The notes: generated from the letters alone by a model not told the origin. Positions 34,050-43,080 are shown, counted from the stretch's first letter. The stretch is DNA of 64,000 nt from Streptomyces sp. TRM68416 (GCF_014596915.1 NZ_JACVWU010000021.1:1-64000), one strand, 5' to 3'. Program-made: numbers and translations.

Positions 34050-34714
34050 CCCGGCATCACCAACGGGGCTCCCTGGTCGTCGAAGAAACGGATGCTCTTC
34101 ACGACGCCGGCGAACATGGCGGAAAAGACGTCCCACCCTTCAATCGTCGGCGTTCCCATCTCCAGCACCAGCAAAGTACCGTTGTTCAGCGGAATCTGAA
34201 CCTGAATGAACGACGTCCATATCGACTCATCCTGCCCGGACTGCGTCAGGCTGCCGTCGATGCTGGACGGCCGGTTACCGACGCATGTCACCGCCGGGCC
34301 GCAGGGCAGACGCGTTTCGCCAATCTGTCCGAGCTCCAGGTGCCGCATGGTGGCCGCGATGAAGCCCGCCGGATTGTCACCGGCTCGCTCGTCAAGGTCC
34401 ATGAGGCTGACGTTCACCGTGGCCGTGCAGCGGATGCCCTCGACCTCCGTGGTCACGAAGCCCGCGTACTGCACGCCTGCCTCGATGAACTCGTCGTAAT
34501 GTGCCGCGCACATGGCGGCGTACTGCAACTGCACTTCCTCATCGGCACCAGGCAGCGCCCGTTTGGCCAACTCGATGAGTTTCTCTGCCATTTCATCGAG
34601 ATCATCCGCCTCGAAGGGTAGTTCAAGGAAGCCTTCTGGCATGATCCAGCGGATCTCTATGCCACCGCTTCCCGTAAGGCTGCGCTGGGCTTCTTCAACG
34701 AAGTCCGTTGTCAT
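34046..34714 (-). CDS. Cytosolic T7SS-associated partner protein
   Basis: 222 residues. ATG 34714 lies inside the end of the upstream gene (20-base overlap). Near residue 20 it reads IRWIMPEGFLELPF, a P-E-G-F form of the family opening; RLPCGPAVTCVG in the middle parallels the 31208 protein. Acidic, soluble, no signal. Together with the 33471 gene it makes two family members in tandem behind one effector. Confidence 0.8.
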   Translation of the reverse strand: MTTDFVEEAQRSLTGSGGIEIRWIMPEGFLELPFEADDLDEMAEKLIELAKRALPGADEEVQLQYAAMCAAHYDEFIEAGVQYAGFVTTEVEGIRCTATVNVSLMDLDERAGDNPAGFIAATMRHLELGQIGETRLPCGPAVTCVGNRPSSIDGSLTQSGQDESIWTSFIQVQIPLNNGTLLVLEMGTPTIEGWDVFSAMFAGVVKSIRFFDDQGAPLVMPG

Positions 34715-35291
34715 CTGCGCCCTTGTTCTCAGACCGTTCGCGGCCGTCCACTTCAGGACGGAATTTCGCGGCGAACGGGTACGGTCCGTAGTGTGGATAG
34801 TGAGCGGGGATATCGGCTCCTCCCCGTCGAGCGAGGTGCGCAATCTCCCGGTACTTTGCCGCCCGGGCCCGCAGGTTCTGCTGAACCGGGTCACCCCAGT
34901 GCGACATCGCGCTTCGTACGAAGAGGAAGACCTGAACCACCACGACGGCCACAGCAACCGCCAGATAGGCGTTACGGGAGGCTGCCGATTCCCAGTACTG
35001 GGCCACGCCACCCCAGTAGACCGCGGCTCCGAAACCCACGAGCGCCAGCGGCACCCCGTGCTTGAAGCCTGCGTTGAACATTGCCTCTTCGTCGAGATGC
35101 CGTTGGCGTAGCAGTTCGAGCACTGCCCTGTCGTCCAGGAAGTCGAACCGAAGCTCTCGCCGAGCCTCCTCCGCGACGCGCTTCGCCTCATGTACGGCAG
35201 CGATCACCGAGCCACCGACCAAGGTAACCGTGTCACCCCCTCGGCGGCCGACGTACTGCCAGGACTCAAGGTCGTGATCGTCTTGGCTCAT
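34695..35291 (-). CDS. Two-segment membrane protein following effector gene
   Basis: 198 residues. ATG 35291 has GGAAGG about nine bases upstream. A soluble N-terminal third with AVHEAKRVAEEARREL and FDFLDDRAVLELLRQRH is followed by two hydrophobic segments (GVPLALVGFGAAVYWGGV and YLAVAVAVVVVQVFLFV) and a charged, Pro/His-rich cytosolic tail. It is placed directly behind the effector at 35323, as the 7871 protein is behind the 9232 effector, so it may fill the same role, though the sequences are not similar. Confidence 0.76.
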   Translation of the reverse strand: MSQDDHDLESWQYVGRRGGDTVTLVGGSVIAAVHEAKRVAEEARRELRFDFLDDRAVLELLRQRHLDEEAMFNAGFKHGVPLALVGFGAAVYWGGVAQYWESAASRNAYLAVAVAVVVVQVFLFVRSAMSHWGDPVQQNLRARAAKYREIAHLARRGGADIPAHYPHYGPYPFAAKFRPEVDGRERSENKGADDNGLR

Positions 35292-35322
35292 CGCACACGC
35301 CTTCCGTAACGGTCTACCGGTC

Positions 35323-36555
35323 CTATGCCGCCAGCGCCGCGTTGAATGCCTTCGGCGAGACATTCGGAGCAGGTCGGGGGCTGGGGCGAGGTGAGGGTGC
35401 TGGAGTGGGGGCGACCGTGCTTGTCCTGTTCGCCTCCTGGTAACCGGTCCTCTCGCCGTTCTCACCACTGAGCATCCTGTTCAGTGCACTTGCGAGACCC
35501 GTGCCCTTGATCACAGCCGTGATCTTTCTACCCTCGATCATTGCGCTACGTGCCGACCTGCCCAGAACCTTATTGACCAGCGTAACGGCGACACCGTTCA
35601 AGAATTTGTGCCCAATACCGTCAAGCGCCGCCAATCCACTGAACCTGAACTTCCCCAGACCCTTTACGCCCTTGAGAGCCTTGAACCCTTTTATTACGCC
35701 AAGCCCAGGCAGCACCCCCAATACATCGCCACCCAGCTTTAGCCAGTCGACCTTTCCACCGCGCACCGCCATGTCGTATGCGTGACCGGCGAGGGCAGCT
35801 GCACTGGTTAGCACAGCAAGGGCCGCAAATATGGGGACCAGGAACTGAAGCGGCGGAACGAAGGCGCAGATCACCGCAAGCACGGACAGGACTGCCGAGA
35901 TGTTCGACAACATATCGGCCCAGTCCGCAAGGAAGTTCATGAAACCGCCAGGATCTCGGACCGCATCATGATGCACGATGTTCTTGATATGGCGGGCAGC
36001 CTTGTCCCCGGCGTCGTCATAAATGCCCCTGGCTTCTTTCACTGCCTTGCGTGCGTCACCAAAGCGCTTTAGGGCATCGTCTCGCTTCTTGACCCAGCGC
36101 TCGTACTCCTCCTTCTCCGCGGCAGGAATATCGCTCATAGGGTACTTGTCAGTGAACTTCTTCACCTCGCCATCGGCAAGGTCATGGTCGGCCTTGGCCT
36201 CACGATAATCAGCTAGCGCCTTGTCGGCCTTCCGCTGCGCGCGGCGCATTTCGCTGGCAAACTGGTCGGAGCTGCCTTCGCGTACTTCCTCGCCGATGGC
36301 CTTGGCTGCCTCGTCATAACGCTCGAAGGATTTCTTCAGCTTGTCTGCCGTACCGTCTGCGATCTCATGAAATGCTTTCCCGGCCTCACTGTCCCAACCT
36401 TCCACCGAGGCAAGCGCTTTGATGACCCGGGACTGCTCATCGATCATATCGGCCATCTTGCGCAACTTACGCCCCAGTTCGGCCACTTCATCAGGGTCAC
36501 CCGGGGTCGGGTCGTCGTGCCACAGAGGCGGCCAGTCAGCGTCAGACCTGCTCAC
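35323..36555 (-). CDS. T7SS effector-like protein with DPTPGDP N-terminus and Pro-rich tail
   Basis: 410 residues. GTG 36555 overlaps the WXG100-like stop (GTGA). DPTPGDPDEVAELGRKLRK near residue 16 and the following region (SVEGWDSEAGKAFHE, SFERYDEAAKAIGEEV) closely match the 9232 effector. A charged coiled coil runs to about residue 190, then hydrophobic segments (about residues 205-260), a Gly-rich part and a tail of P-x-P repeats (PTPAPSPRPSPRPAP). No toxin motif is seen; the protein ends where a payload would normally follow. Compared with the 9232 effector it keeps the delivery part and has a different end. Confidence 0.82.
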   Translation of the reverse strand: MSRSDADWPPLWHDDPTPGDPDEVAELGRKLRKMADMIDEQSRVIKALASVEGWDSEAGKAFHEIADGTADKLKKSFERYDEAAKAIGEEVREGSSDQFASEMRRAQRKADKALADYREAKADHDLADGEVKKFTDKYPMSDIPAAEKEEYERWVKKRDDALKRFGDARKAVKEARGIYDDAGDKAARHIKNIVHHDAVRDPGGFMNFLADWADMLSNISAVLSVLAVICAFVPPLQFLVPIFAALAVLTSAAALAGHAYDMAVRGGKVDWLKLGGDVLGVLPGLGVIKGFKALKGVKGLGKFRFSGLAALDGIGHKFLNGVAVTLVNKVLGRSARSAMIEGRKITAVIKGTGLASALNRMLSGENGERTGYQEANRTSTVAPTPAPSPRPSPRPAPNVSPKAFNAALAA

Positions 36556-36863
36556 TTCTTCCCCTTGCTCTGCGCCTTGGCTTCCCGGATGGCCTTGGCC
36601 AGCTCCTGGTCGATCTCGTCGTACGCCTTGGCAGCAGTCCGCGTAAACTCAGCCAGCTGCTCAAGCTCCTTCATCAGTTTCTTCCGCGTCTTCTTCCAAG
36701 TGTCCCCGAAGTCCGAGAAAGCATCCTTTAGACCACCATGACCAACCGCCTGGCCGTACTCATCCGCGGGATTTCCGTGCCGCTCGAACTCGCCATGGAT
36801 CTTGGTCAGATCACGAGAGCACTGCTTGATGGCAGCGAGATCCGCCTTGATATGGTCCCCCAT
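36552..36863 (-). CDS. WXG100-like partner of the 35323 effector
   Basis: 103 residues, paralogous to the protein at 10656: both begin MGD, share NPA and YG near residue 30, carry AF-x-x-FG-x-x-W (here DAFSDFGDTWKKTRKKL) and end in GKK. Two helices around this turn define the WXG100-like fold. ATG 36863 is preceded by AGAGAGAGG. The four-base overlap with the effector gene suggests a dedicated pair. First gene of the leftward cassette. Confidence 0.85.
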   Translation of the reverse strand: MGDHIKADLAAIKQCSRDLTKIHGEFERHGNPADEYGQAVGHGGLKDAFSDFGDTWKKTRKKLMKELEQLAEFTRTAAKAYDEIDQELAKAIREAKAQSKGKK

Positions 36864-36968
36864 GAGTAATACCTCTCTCTAACTCTGCGATCGCCCTCAT
36901 GGAGCCCGGTACGAGATACGCTCTCGACGCACCGATCCTGTTTCCGCATCGGCAAGGAGAGTCTTGAC

Positions 36969-37649
36969 GTGACACGTAGAGGCAAGCAGCGCGTGGCAAC
37001 GGACCGTCTTGGCATCCACGCTGAAGCTAGCGAATGGTGCTGGATCGACAAGATCCCGCAGCCTCCGGCGGAAGTACTCCAAGCCGCGGGCAACCCGCGT
37101 CTCCGCCCTGCCGCCCTGCCGCCACTGGCCATGATCGGTACGGTGCTCGGTGCGCCATTCATGCCCCTCATCATGCTGCTGAGCCTTTTGTCCGATGCAG
37201 AAGAAGCCGTTAAGCGCTCCCTTGGCACAAAGGAAGAAAAGGAACAGTGGCGAGCCAAGAAGAAGGATGCCAGGCGCCGCGACGCTTCCATCACCCAGCA
37301 AGGCCTCAACAAGGTATTCGACGGAAATTGGCACGGTAGCGCCGGACAGTTCCTGCTGCATTGGTACAGCCACTCCACCCACCACCAGCGACTGCTGCTC
37401 GCCACCCAGGAAGGGATCGTCCTGGCAGCCCCACCGCGGCGCGTCAGCGCGGGAAGGGAGAAGCACATGCAGATCGTCGCCCGTCTTCCCGCCACCGAAG
37501 CAACCCTCGTCGACCCGTTCTCCGGCGAGTTCGAGACGAGGATGCTGCTGATCCGCTTCCGTGATGGATCCTGGCTACGAGTCGATACTGAAGAACTTCG
37601 CAGCGACCTCCATATGTACGCACTCCGGCGTCCTCCCACCGACATCTGA
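36969..37649 (+). CDS. Membrane-associated protein divergent from the effector cassette
   Basis: 226 residues. GTG 36969 follows AAGGAGAG at eight bases. A hydrophobic segment (LAMIGTVLGAPFMPLIMLLSL, residues about 52-72) is followed by a Lys/Glu/Arg-rich helix and a beta-rich C-terminal domain with HQRLLLATQEGIVLAAP and FRDGSWLRVDTEEL, which looks like a PH-type domain. Not recognised further. The 105-base gap to the 36863 gene must carry both divergent promoters. Confidence 0.72.
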   Translation: MTRRGKQRVATDRLGIHAEASEWCWIDKIPQPPAEVLQAAGNPRLRPAALPPLAMIGTVLGAPFMPLIMLLSLLSDAEEAVKRSLGTKEEKEQWRAKKKDARRRDASITQQGLNKVFDGNWHGSAGQFLLHWYSHSTHHQRLLLATQEGIVLAAPPRRVSAGREKHMQIVARLPATEATLVDPFSGEFETRMLLIRFRDGSWLRVDTEELRSDLHMYALRRPPTDI

Positions 37650-37661
37650 CGCGATCCGGCC

Positions 37662-37692
37662 GGTGCGGCGGCCCACCCCGGACCGCCGCACC
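37662..37692. terminator. Hairpin between convergent genes
   Basis: GGTGCGGCGG (37662-37671) pairs with CCGCCGCACC (37683-37692) across an 11-base loop that can extend the stem after one mismatch. It lies just after the 37649 stop and can serve rightward transcription. Confidence 0.7.
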
Positions 37693-37701
37693 ACCGCAAA
37701 G

Positions 37702-37721
37702 CGTCCGTCAGCTGACGGACG
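37702..37721. terminator. 20-bp perfect palindrome abutting the stop of the WXG100-like gene
   Basis: CGTCCGTCAGCTGACGGACG is self-complementary over all 20 bases and ends at the base before the stop codon of the leftward 37722 gene. It may terminate that gene together with the hairpin just beyond; as DNA it could also be a protein-binding palindrome. Confidence 0.65.
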
Positions 37722-38024
37722 TCACTTGCTGCGAGCCTGCTTCGCCAGCTCGTCGTCGATCTGCTCGAACTTGTCGGCCGCCATGGTGAGGTAGTCGCCC
37801 ATGCCGTCGAGGCCGTCGAGGGTTTCCTTCGAGCCGTTGACGAACTCGGTGAAGTTCTCGTCGAAGGCCTTGGAGGAGCTCTTGGTGACGTAGCCGCCCT
37901 CGACGAGGTTGTTGATGTACTTCTTCAGGCCGTCGAGCTTCTCCTGGAGCCGTTCCTTCTCCTTCACGACATGCTTGGCAGCGTCCCGCATGTCCTGGTA
38001 TGTGATGTCAAGGTCCTTGGCCAT
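37722..38024 (-). CDS. WXG100-superfamily protein beside the EssC-like ATPase (EsxA-like)
   Basis: 100 residues, ATG 38024 with GGGAG at nine bases. Helix-turn-helix architecture: a charged first helix (MRDAAKHVVKEKERLQEKL), a turn region AFDENFTEFVNGSKETL where the tryptophan is absent, and a second helix ending DDELAKQARSK. It starts 361 bases from, and diverges from, the FtsK-type ATPase gene, the place where the core substrate of a T7SS is usually found. The lack of the W-x-G tryptophan is unusual but occurs in the superfamily. Confidence 0.83.
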   Translation of the reverse strand: MAKDLDITYQDMRDAAKHVVKEKERLQEKLDGLKKYINNLVEGGYVTKSSSKAFDENFTEFVNGSKETLDGLDGMGDYLTMAADKFEQIDDELAKQARSK

Positions 38025-38385
38025 GAAGCCGCTCCCTATCCACAACGCCGCAGGGCCAACCCCCGTGGCTCCCTGTTTGCGGTCCGACAGTGACCGGCCC
38101 GCCTCCACTCGCGTGTGGCAGCCGGTGTGATCGTCCGCTCTTGAGGCAGCAGCTTACGGGGGCGGCCAGAGGTGTCACATCCCGGCTTTGTGAACAAGCC
38201 GTCATGACCCCGTCACAGGACCGTGCGCATCTCGTTGCCATCGGGAAGACGGGCGGCCGAAGACGGGAGGCGGCAGGAGCGGCGGCTCCCCGCTGTCGCC
38301 GCTCGGCGCCCAGCGGATATCGTCGCTTCCAACTGTGGCCAGCGTTGCGGAAGCGGTCGCAGGGGCAGCGGGGAGGACAAGAGAC
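38025..38385. other. Divergent promoter region of the WXG100-like gene and EssC-like gene
   Basis: About 360 bases with no supported gene; the open frames crossing it belong to antisense or upstream reading of the ATPase gene. The ribosome site GGGGAGGACAAG for the ATPase lies at 38369-38380. I found no clear sigma-70-type promoter or operator. Confidence 0.5.
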
Positions 38386-41300
38386 GTGCGCCTGACTCTG
38401 ACCGTCGTCGACCCGTTCGGCGGGGGCACCGCCGACGTCGTGCTCGATGCCGATCCTGAGTCCACGATGGGGGACATCGCCGCCGAGCTCGCCAAGCAGG
38501 TCGGGCACAGCGGGGCTCAGGTCATTCCGCTCGGGCAGCAGGCCCCGGCCAACAACGCCCCTCTCCTCTACGTCGACGGTTACCCCGTCGACCCCTCCGC
38601 CACCGTCCTCGGCTCGCCCCTCCGCGAGGGCGCCGTCGTCAGTCTCCAGGATCCCTCCGGCTGTCTGCCCGGCGAGCCGACCGGGCTCGTCGAGCTGCGG
38701 GTCGTGGGCGGGCCGACGGCCGGGTACGTGCACCGGCTCGGCGTCGGCCGGTACGACATCGGCAGCGGGCCGGCCAGTTACGTCCGTATCGACGACCCCG
38801 AACTCGACGCCCGCGCCCTCACCCTCTCCGTCGCCACCGACGGCACCTGCCGTTTCGTCGTCCACGGTGACAAGAAGGAGGCCACCCTCGACGGCACCTC
38901 CATCGAGGACGTCCTCCATCCCAAGGACGACAAGGACACCAATAAGAAGGGGAAGAAGGGGAAGAAGGGCAAGAAGGGCAAGCGGAAGAAGAAGGGGACG
39001 GAGGAGGGCGGCGGTGACAGCACCCCCGTCGACCGTGACATCTGGCCCTTCGGCGGGCAGATCGCCATCGGTAACTCCCTCGTCGAGCTTGCCCGTTACT
39101 CCCCGCCCAACGCCGCCCTGAAGTGGTCCGAGGACGGTATCGGCCTCGACTACAACCGGCCGCCGCGGCTGCGGCCGCCGGAGCGGCAGACGCGGTTCCG
39201 GCTGCCGTCGCCGCCGCGTGAGTACGAGGCCCGGCCGCTGCCGTGGCTGATGGCGCTGACGCCGCTCGTCGGGGCCGTGGTGTCCGTGCTGATCTTCCAG
39301 CGCTGGTACTACCTGATCATGGCGGCGCTCAGCCCGTTCCTCCTCTTCGCGAACTACTACAACGACAAGAAGCACGGCCGGAAGTCGCACGCGAAGCAGG
39401 TCAAGGAGTACGAGGAGCAGAAGGCGCGGATCGAGCAGGACGCGCAGGACGCCCTGGTCACCGAGCGCAACGACCGTCGGCAGGCCATTCCCGATCCGGC
39501 GACCGTGCTGTCGATGGCGACGGGGCCGCGTACCCGGCTGTGGGAGCGGCGGCGGACCGACCGTGACCATCTCCTGCTGCGCGTGGGCACCGGGAAGCTG
39601 CCCTCCGAGGTCGTGCTCGACGACCCCGAGCAGGACGAGCACAAGCGCGAGGTCACCTGGACGATCGAGGACGCGCCCGTCGCGCTGAACCTGCGCGGGC
39701 TGGGGGTCATCGGCATGGCCGGGCCCGGGGACTCGGCGCGGGCCATGGGGCGTTGGGCGGTGGCACAGTTCGCCGCCCTGCACAGCCCCATGGACGTGCA
39801 GTTCTACGTCCTGTCCGAGCACTCCGCACAGGACGGCTGGGACTGGGTGCGCTGGCTGCCGCACGCCAGGCCGTCGAGCGGGCAGGACGTCAACGTCCTG
39901 ATCGGCACCGATGCCGAGACCGTCGGCGCCCGTATCGGGGAGCTGACGCAGATCCTGGACGCGCGCAAGAAGGCCGCCGAGCAGAACCGCAGCCAGGGCA
40001 CCTCCTTCACCGACCCGGACATCGTCGTCGTATGGGACGGGTCGCGGCGGCTGCGGTCGTTGCCGGGCGTGGTACGGCTGCTGCGCGAGGGGCCGTCCGT
40101 GTCCATGTACGCGCTCTGCCTCGACGCCGAGGAACGGTTCCTGCCGGGCGAGTGCCAGGCCTTCGTCGTAGCGGAGCCGAAGGCCGAGGAGTATCGGCAG
40201 CAGCAACAGGGGGTGTCGCAGCAGCAGGTGCCGGCCGCCGGGGGGTTTCCGTCCTTCCAGGCCTGGCATCAGAGTGCGCCCGAGTCCGGTGGGGCTGGGG
40301 CTCAGCGGGTCGACAAGTTGCGGCTGCGGGTGGAGGAGGCGGGTGCCGAGCGGCGCAAGGACGTGCGGCCGGACTTCGTGTCCGCGGCCTGGTGCCTGCG
40401 GCTCGCCCGGTCCCTGTCGTCCCTGCGTGACATCAGCGGGGAGACCGAGGACTCGGCGCTGCCGGGCGCCAGTCGGCTGCTCGACGTGCTGCAGCTGGAG
40501 CCGCCGACCAGTGACGCCATCGTCGCCCGGTGGCGGATGGGCGGGCAGTCGACGCTCGCCGTGATCGGTGAGTCGTACGACGGGCCCTTCGGGATCGACA
40601 TCCGCAAGGACGGGCCGCACGGACTCATCGCCGGTACGACCGGTTCCGGTAAGTCGGAGCTGCTGCAGACGATCGTCGCCGCGCTCGCCGTCGCCAACAC
40701 GCCCGAGAACATGACCTTCGTGCTGGTCGACTACAAGGGCGGCGCGGCCTTCAAGGACTGTGTCCATCTGCCGCACACCGTCGGCATGGTGACCGACCTG
40801 GACGCCCATCTCGTGGAGCGGGCGCTGGAATCGCTCGGCGCCGAGTTGCACCGGCGTGAGCACATCCTGGCGGCGGCGGACGCGAAGGACATCGAGGACT
40901 ACCAGGATCTGGTCCGGCGGGATCCGTCCCACAAGCCGGTGCCCCGACTCCTCATCGTCATCGACGAGTTCGCGTCGATGGTGCGCGATCTGCCCGACTT
41001 CGTCACGGGACTCGTCAATATCGCTCAGCGAGGGCGGTCCCTCGGTATTCATCTGCTCCTCGCCACCCAGCGGCCCTCCGGTGTGGTGTCGCCCGAGATC
41101 CGCGCCAACACCAACCTCCGTATCGCGCTGCGCGTGACCGACGGCGGCGAGTCGACGGACGTCATCGACTCCCCCGAGGCCGGGCACATCTCCAAGAGCA
41201 CGCCGGGCCGGGCGTACGTGCGGCTCGGACACGCCTCGCTGGTGCCGTTCCAGTCGGGGCGCGTGGGTGGCCGGCGGCCGGGTGCCGCCGATCCGACGGT

Positions 41301-43071
41301 CCTCATGCCGTGGGTGTCGCCGCTGACCTGGGAGGACCTGGGCCGGGCCGCGCTGACCAAGCCCAAGGCCGAGTCGCGCGAGGACGAGGAGATCACCGAC
41401 CTCAAGGTGCTCGTCGACGAGATCCGCGCCGCCAACCAGTCGCTGGGCATCCCCCCGCAGCACAGCCCCTGGCTGCCCGCCCTCGACGAGACGCTGCTGC
41501 TCGACGACGTCCCCGCCCCGGCCTTCACCCCGGGACCCGGCAAGCTGCCGCCCGCGGTCTACGGCATCGAGGACCTGCCCGCGCTGCAGGCCCGCCGCCC
41601 GGTCGCCGTCGACTTCGAGTCCTTCGGGCACCTGATGATCGGCGGTGCTCCGCGCAGCGGACGCTCGCAGGTGCTGCGGACCATCGCCGGCTCGCTCGCC
41701 CGCACCCACTCGGTGGCCGACGTGCACCTGTACGGCATCGACTGCGGCAACGGCGCGCTCAACGCGCTGACCCGGCTGCCGCACTGCGGCGCGGTCGTCA
41801 GCCGTAACCAGACCGAGCGGGTGGTCCGGCTCGTGAACCGGCTCAAGGGTGAAATGGACCGCCGCCAGGGCGTGTTGGCGGACAAGGGCTTCGCCGACAT
41901 CGGCGAGCAGCGGGCCGCGGTCGCGGAGGACGAGCGGCTGCCGCACATCGTCGTCCTGCTGGACCGCTGGGAGGGCTGGGTGCCCACCCTCGGCGAGGTG
42001 GACCACGGCGCGCTCACCGACGACCTGCAGACGATGATGCGGGAGGGCGCCTCCGTCGGCATCCACCTCGTCCTCACCGGTGACCGCACGCTGCTGGTGG
42101 GCCGTATCGCCACGCTGACGGAGGACAAGTACGGTCTGCGCCTGTCCGACCGCAGCGACTTCTCCTCGCTCGGCATCCCGACCCGCAAGGTGCCCGAGGA
42201 GATCCCGCCGGGCCGCGCCTTCAAGAACGAGGCCGGTACGGAGACGCAGTTCGCGCTGCTCGCCGAGGACACCACCGGCCAGGGCCAGGCGGCGGCGCTG
42301 ACGGCGATCGGCGAGGCGGCGACCGCGCGCGACGCCGAAGTGCCGCGCGCCAAGCGGCCGTTCCGGGTGGACAGCCTGCCCAGCCGGATCTCCTTCCCCG
42401 AGGCGTGGGAGCTGCGCGACCCGGACGTCTCCGGCTCCAAGCTGTACGCGCTGGCCGGCATCGGCGGCGACGAGATCGTCGGCTTCGGCCCCGACCTCGC
42501 GCAGGGCGTGCCGTCGTTCGTCATCGCGGGCCCGGCGAAGTCGGGCCGCTCGACGGTGCTGATGAACTTCGCGCAGTCGTTCCTGAAGCAGGGCGCGCGT
42601 CTTGTCGTGGCCGCCCCGCGCCAGTCGCCGGTGCGCCAACTCGACGGTGTGGAGGGCGTGCTGAAGGTCTTCACCGGCGACGACATCGACGAGGACGAGT
42701 TCGAGGAGCTCATCGACGACGCCGAGCCGTCGCCCGAGAACCCGGTCGTGGTCCTCGTCGACGACGGCGAGATCCTGGAGGACTGCGACGCCGAGAGCCA
42801 GATGAAGAAGATCGTCTCCCGTGGCGCCGAACGCGGGCTCGCGCTCGTCATCGCCGGTGACGAGGAGGACGTGTGCAGCGGCTTCTCCGGCTGGCAGGTC
42901 GACGCCAAGAAGGCCCGCCGCGGCATCCTGCTCTCCCCGCAGGAGACCTCCAGCGGCGACCTGATCGGCTACCGCATCAACCGCGGCATGGTCGGCGGCC
43001 CGGCGGTGCCGGGCAAGGGCATGCTGCACCTCGGTGACGGCGAGCTGCGGACCGTGGTCATCCCCGGGTGA
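38386..43071 (+). CDS. EssC/EccC-like T7SS ATPase with N-terminal ubiquitin-like and FHA-like regions and three FtsK domains
   Basis: 1561 residues from GTG 38386 (GGGAGGA about ten bases upstream). Residues 1-90 look ubiquitin-like (LTLTVVDP, then LLYVDGYPVDPSATVL); residues about 95-180 look FHA-like (RLGVGRYDIGSG), followed by a Lys-rich linker (about residues 183-212) and the FHA-like end FGGQIAIGNSLVEL. Two membrane segments lie near residues 285-325. Domain D1 has Walker A GTTGSGKSE near residue 751 and Walker B LLIVIDEFA near 855. D2 (GGAPRSGRS near 1086) and D3 (GPAKSGRS near 1382) have arginine in place of the P-loop lysine, so probably only D1 hydrolyses ATP. FHA-like plus two membrane segments plus three FtsK domains is the Firmicutes EssC/YukBA order, not the mycobacterial EccCa/EccCb one. 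It likely drives export of the WXG proteins and effectors in this window. Confidence 0.92.
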   Translation: MRLTLTVVDPFGGGTADVVLDADPESTMGDIAAELAKQVGHSGAQVIPLGQQAPANNAPLLYVDGYPVDPSATVLGSPLREGAVVSLQDPSGCLPGEPTGLVELRVVGGPTAGYVHRLGVGRYDIGSGPASYVRIDDPELDARALTLSVATDGTCRFVVHGDKKEATLDGTSIEDVLHPKDDKDTNKKGKKGKKGKKGKRKKKGTEEGGGDSTPVDRDIWPFGGQIAIGNSLVELARYSPPNAALKWSEDGIGLDYNRPPRLRPPERQTRFRLPSPPREYEARPLPWLMALTPLVGAVVSVLIFQRWYYLIMAALSPFLLFANYYNDKKHGRKSHAKQVKEYEEQKARIEQDAQDALVTERNDRRQAIPDPATVLSMATGPRTRLWERRRTDRDHLLLRVGTGKLPSEVVLDDPEQDEHKREVTWTIEDAPVALNLRGLGVIGMAGPGDSARAMGRWAVAQFAALHSPMDVQFYVLSEHSAQDGWDWVRWLPHARPSSGQDVNVLIGTDAETVGARIGELTQILDARKKAAEQNRSQGTSFTDPDIVVVWDGSRRLRSLPGVVRLLREGPSVSMYALCLDAEERFLPGECQAFVVAEPKAEEYRQQQQGVSQQQVPAAGGFPSFQAWHQSAPESGGAGAQRVDKLRLRVEEAGAERRKDVRPDFVSAAWCLRLARSLSSLRDISGETEDSALPGASRLLDVLQLEPPTSDAIVARWRMGGQSTLAVIGESYDGPFGIDIRKDGPHGLIAGTTGSGKSELLQTIVAALAVANTPENMTFVLVDYKGGAAFKDCVHLPHTVGMVTDLDAHLVERALESLGAELHRREHILAAADAKDIEDYQDLVRRDPSHKPVPRLLIVIDEFASMVRDLPDFVTGLVNIAQRGRSLGIHLLLATQRPSGVVSPEIRANTNLRIALRVTDGGESTDVIDSPEAGHISKSTPGRAYVRLGHASLVPFQSGRVGGRRPGAADPTVLMPWVSPLTWEDLGRAALTKPKAESREDEEITDLKVLVDEIRAANQSLGIPPQHSPWLPALDETLLLDDVPAPAFTPGPGKLPPAVYGIEDLPALQARRPVAVDFESFGHLMIGGAPRSGRSQVLRTIAGSLARTHSVADVHLYGIDCGNGALNALTRLPHCGAVVSRNQTERVVRLVNRLKGEMDRRQGVLADKGFADIGEQRAAVAEDERLPHIVVLLDRWEGWVPTLGEVDHGALTDDLQTMMREGASVGIHLVLTGDRTLLVGRIATLTEDKYGLRLSDRSDFSSLGIPTRKVPEEIPPGRAFKNEAGTETQFALLAEDTTGQGQAAALTAIGEAATARDAEVPRAKRPFRVDSLPSRISFPEAWELRDPDVSGSKLYALAGIGGDEIVGFGPDLAQGVPSFVIAGPAKSGRSTVLMNFAQSFLKQGARLVVAAPRQSPVRQLDGVEGVLKVFTGDDIDEDEFEELIDDAEPSPENPVVVLVDDGEILEDCDAESQMKKIVSRGAERGLALVIAGDEEDVCSGFSGWQVDAKKARRGILLSPQETSSGDLIGYRINRGMVGGPAVPGKGMLHLGDGELRTVVIPG

Positions 43072-43080
43072 CGGCTACTT

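Noticed and set aside
38008..43029. A 1673-codon open frame antisense to the EssC-like ATPase
   Set aside because: It is the mirror of a highly GC-biased gene. The sense strand has all ATPase motifs; the antisense product is low-complexity and has no ribosome site.
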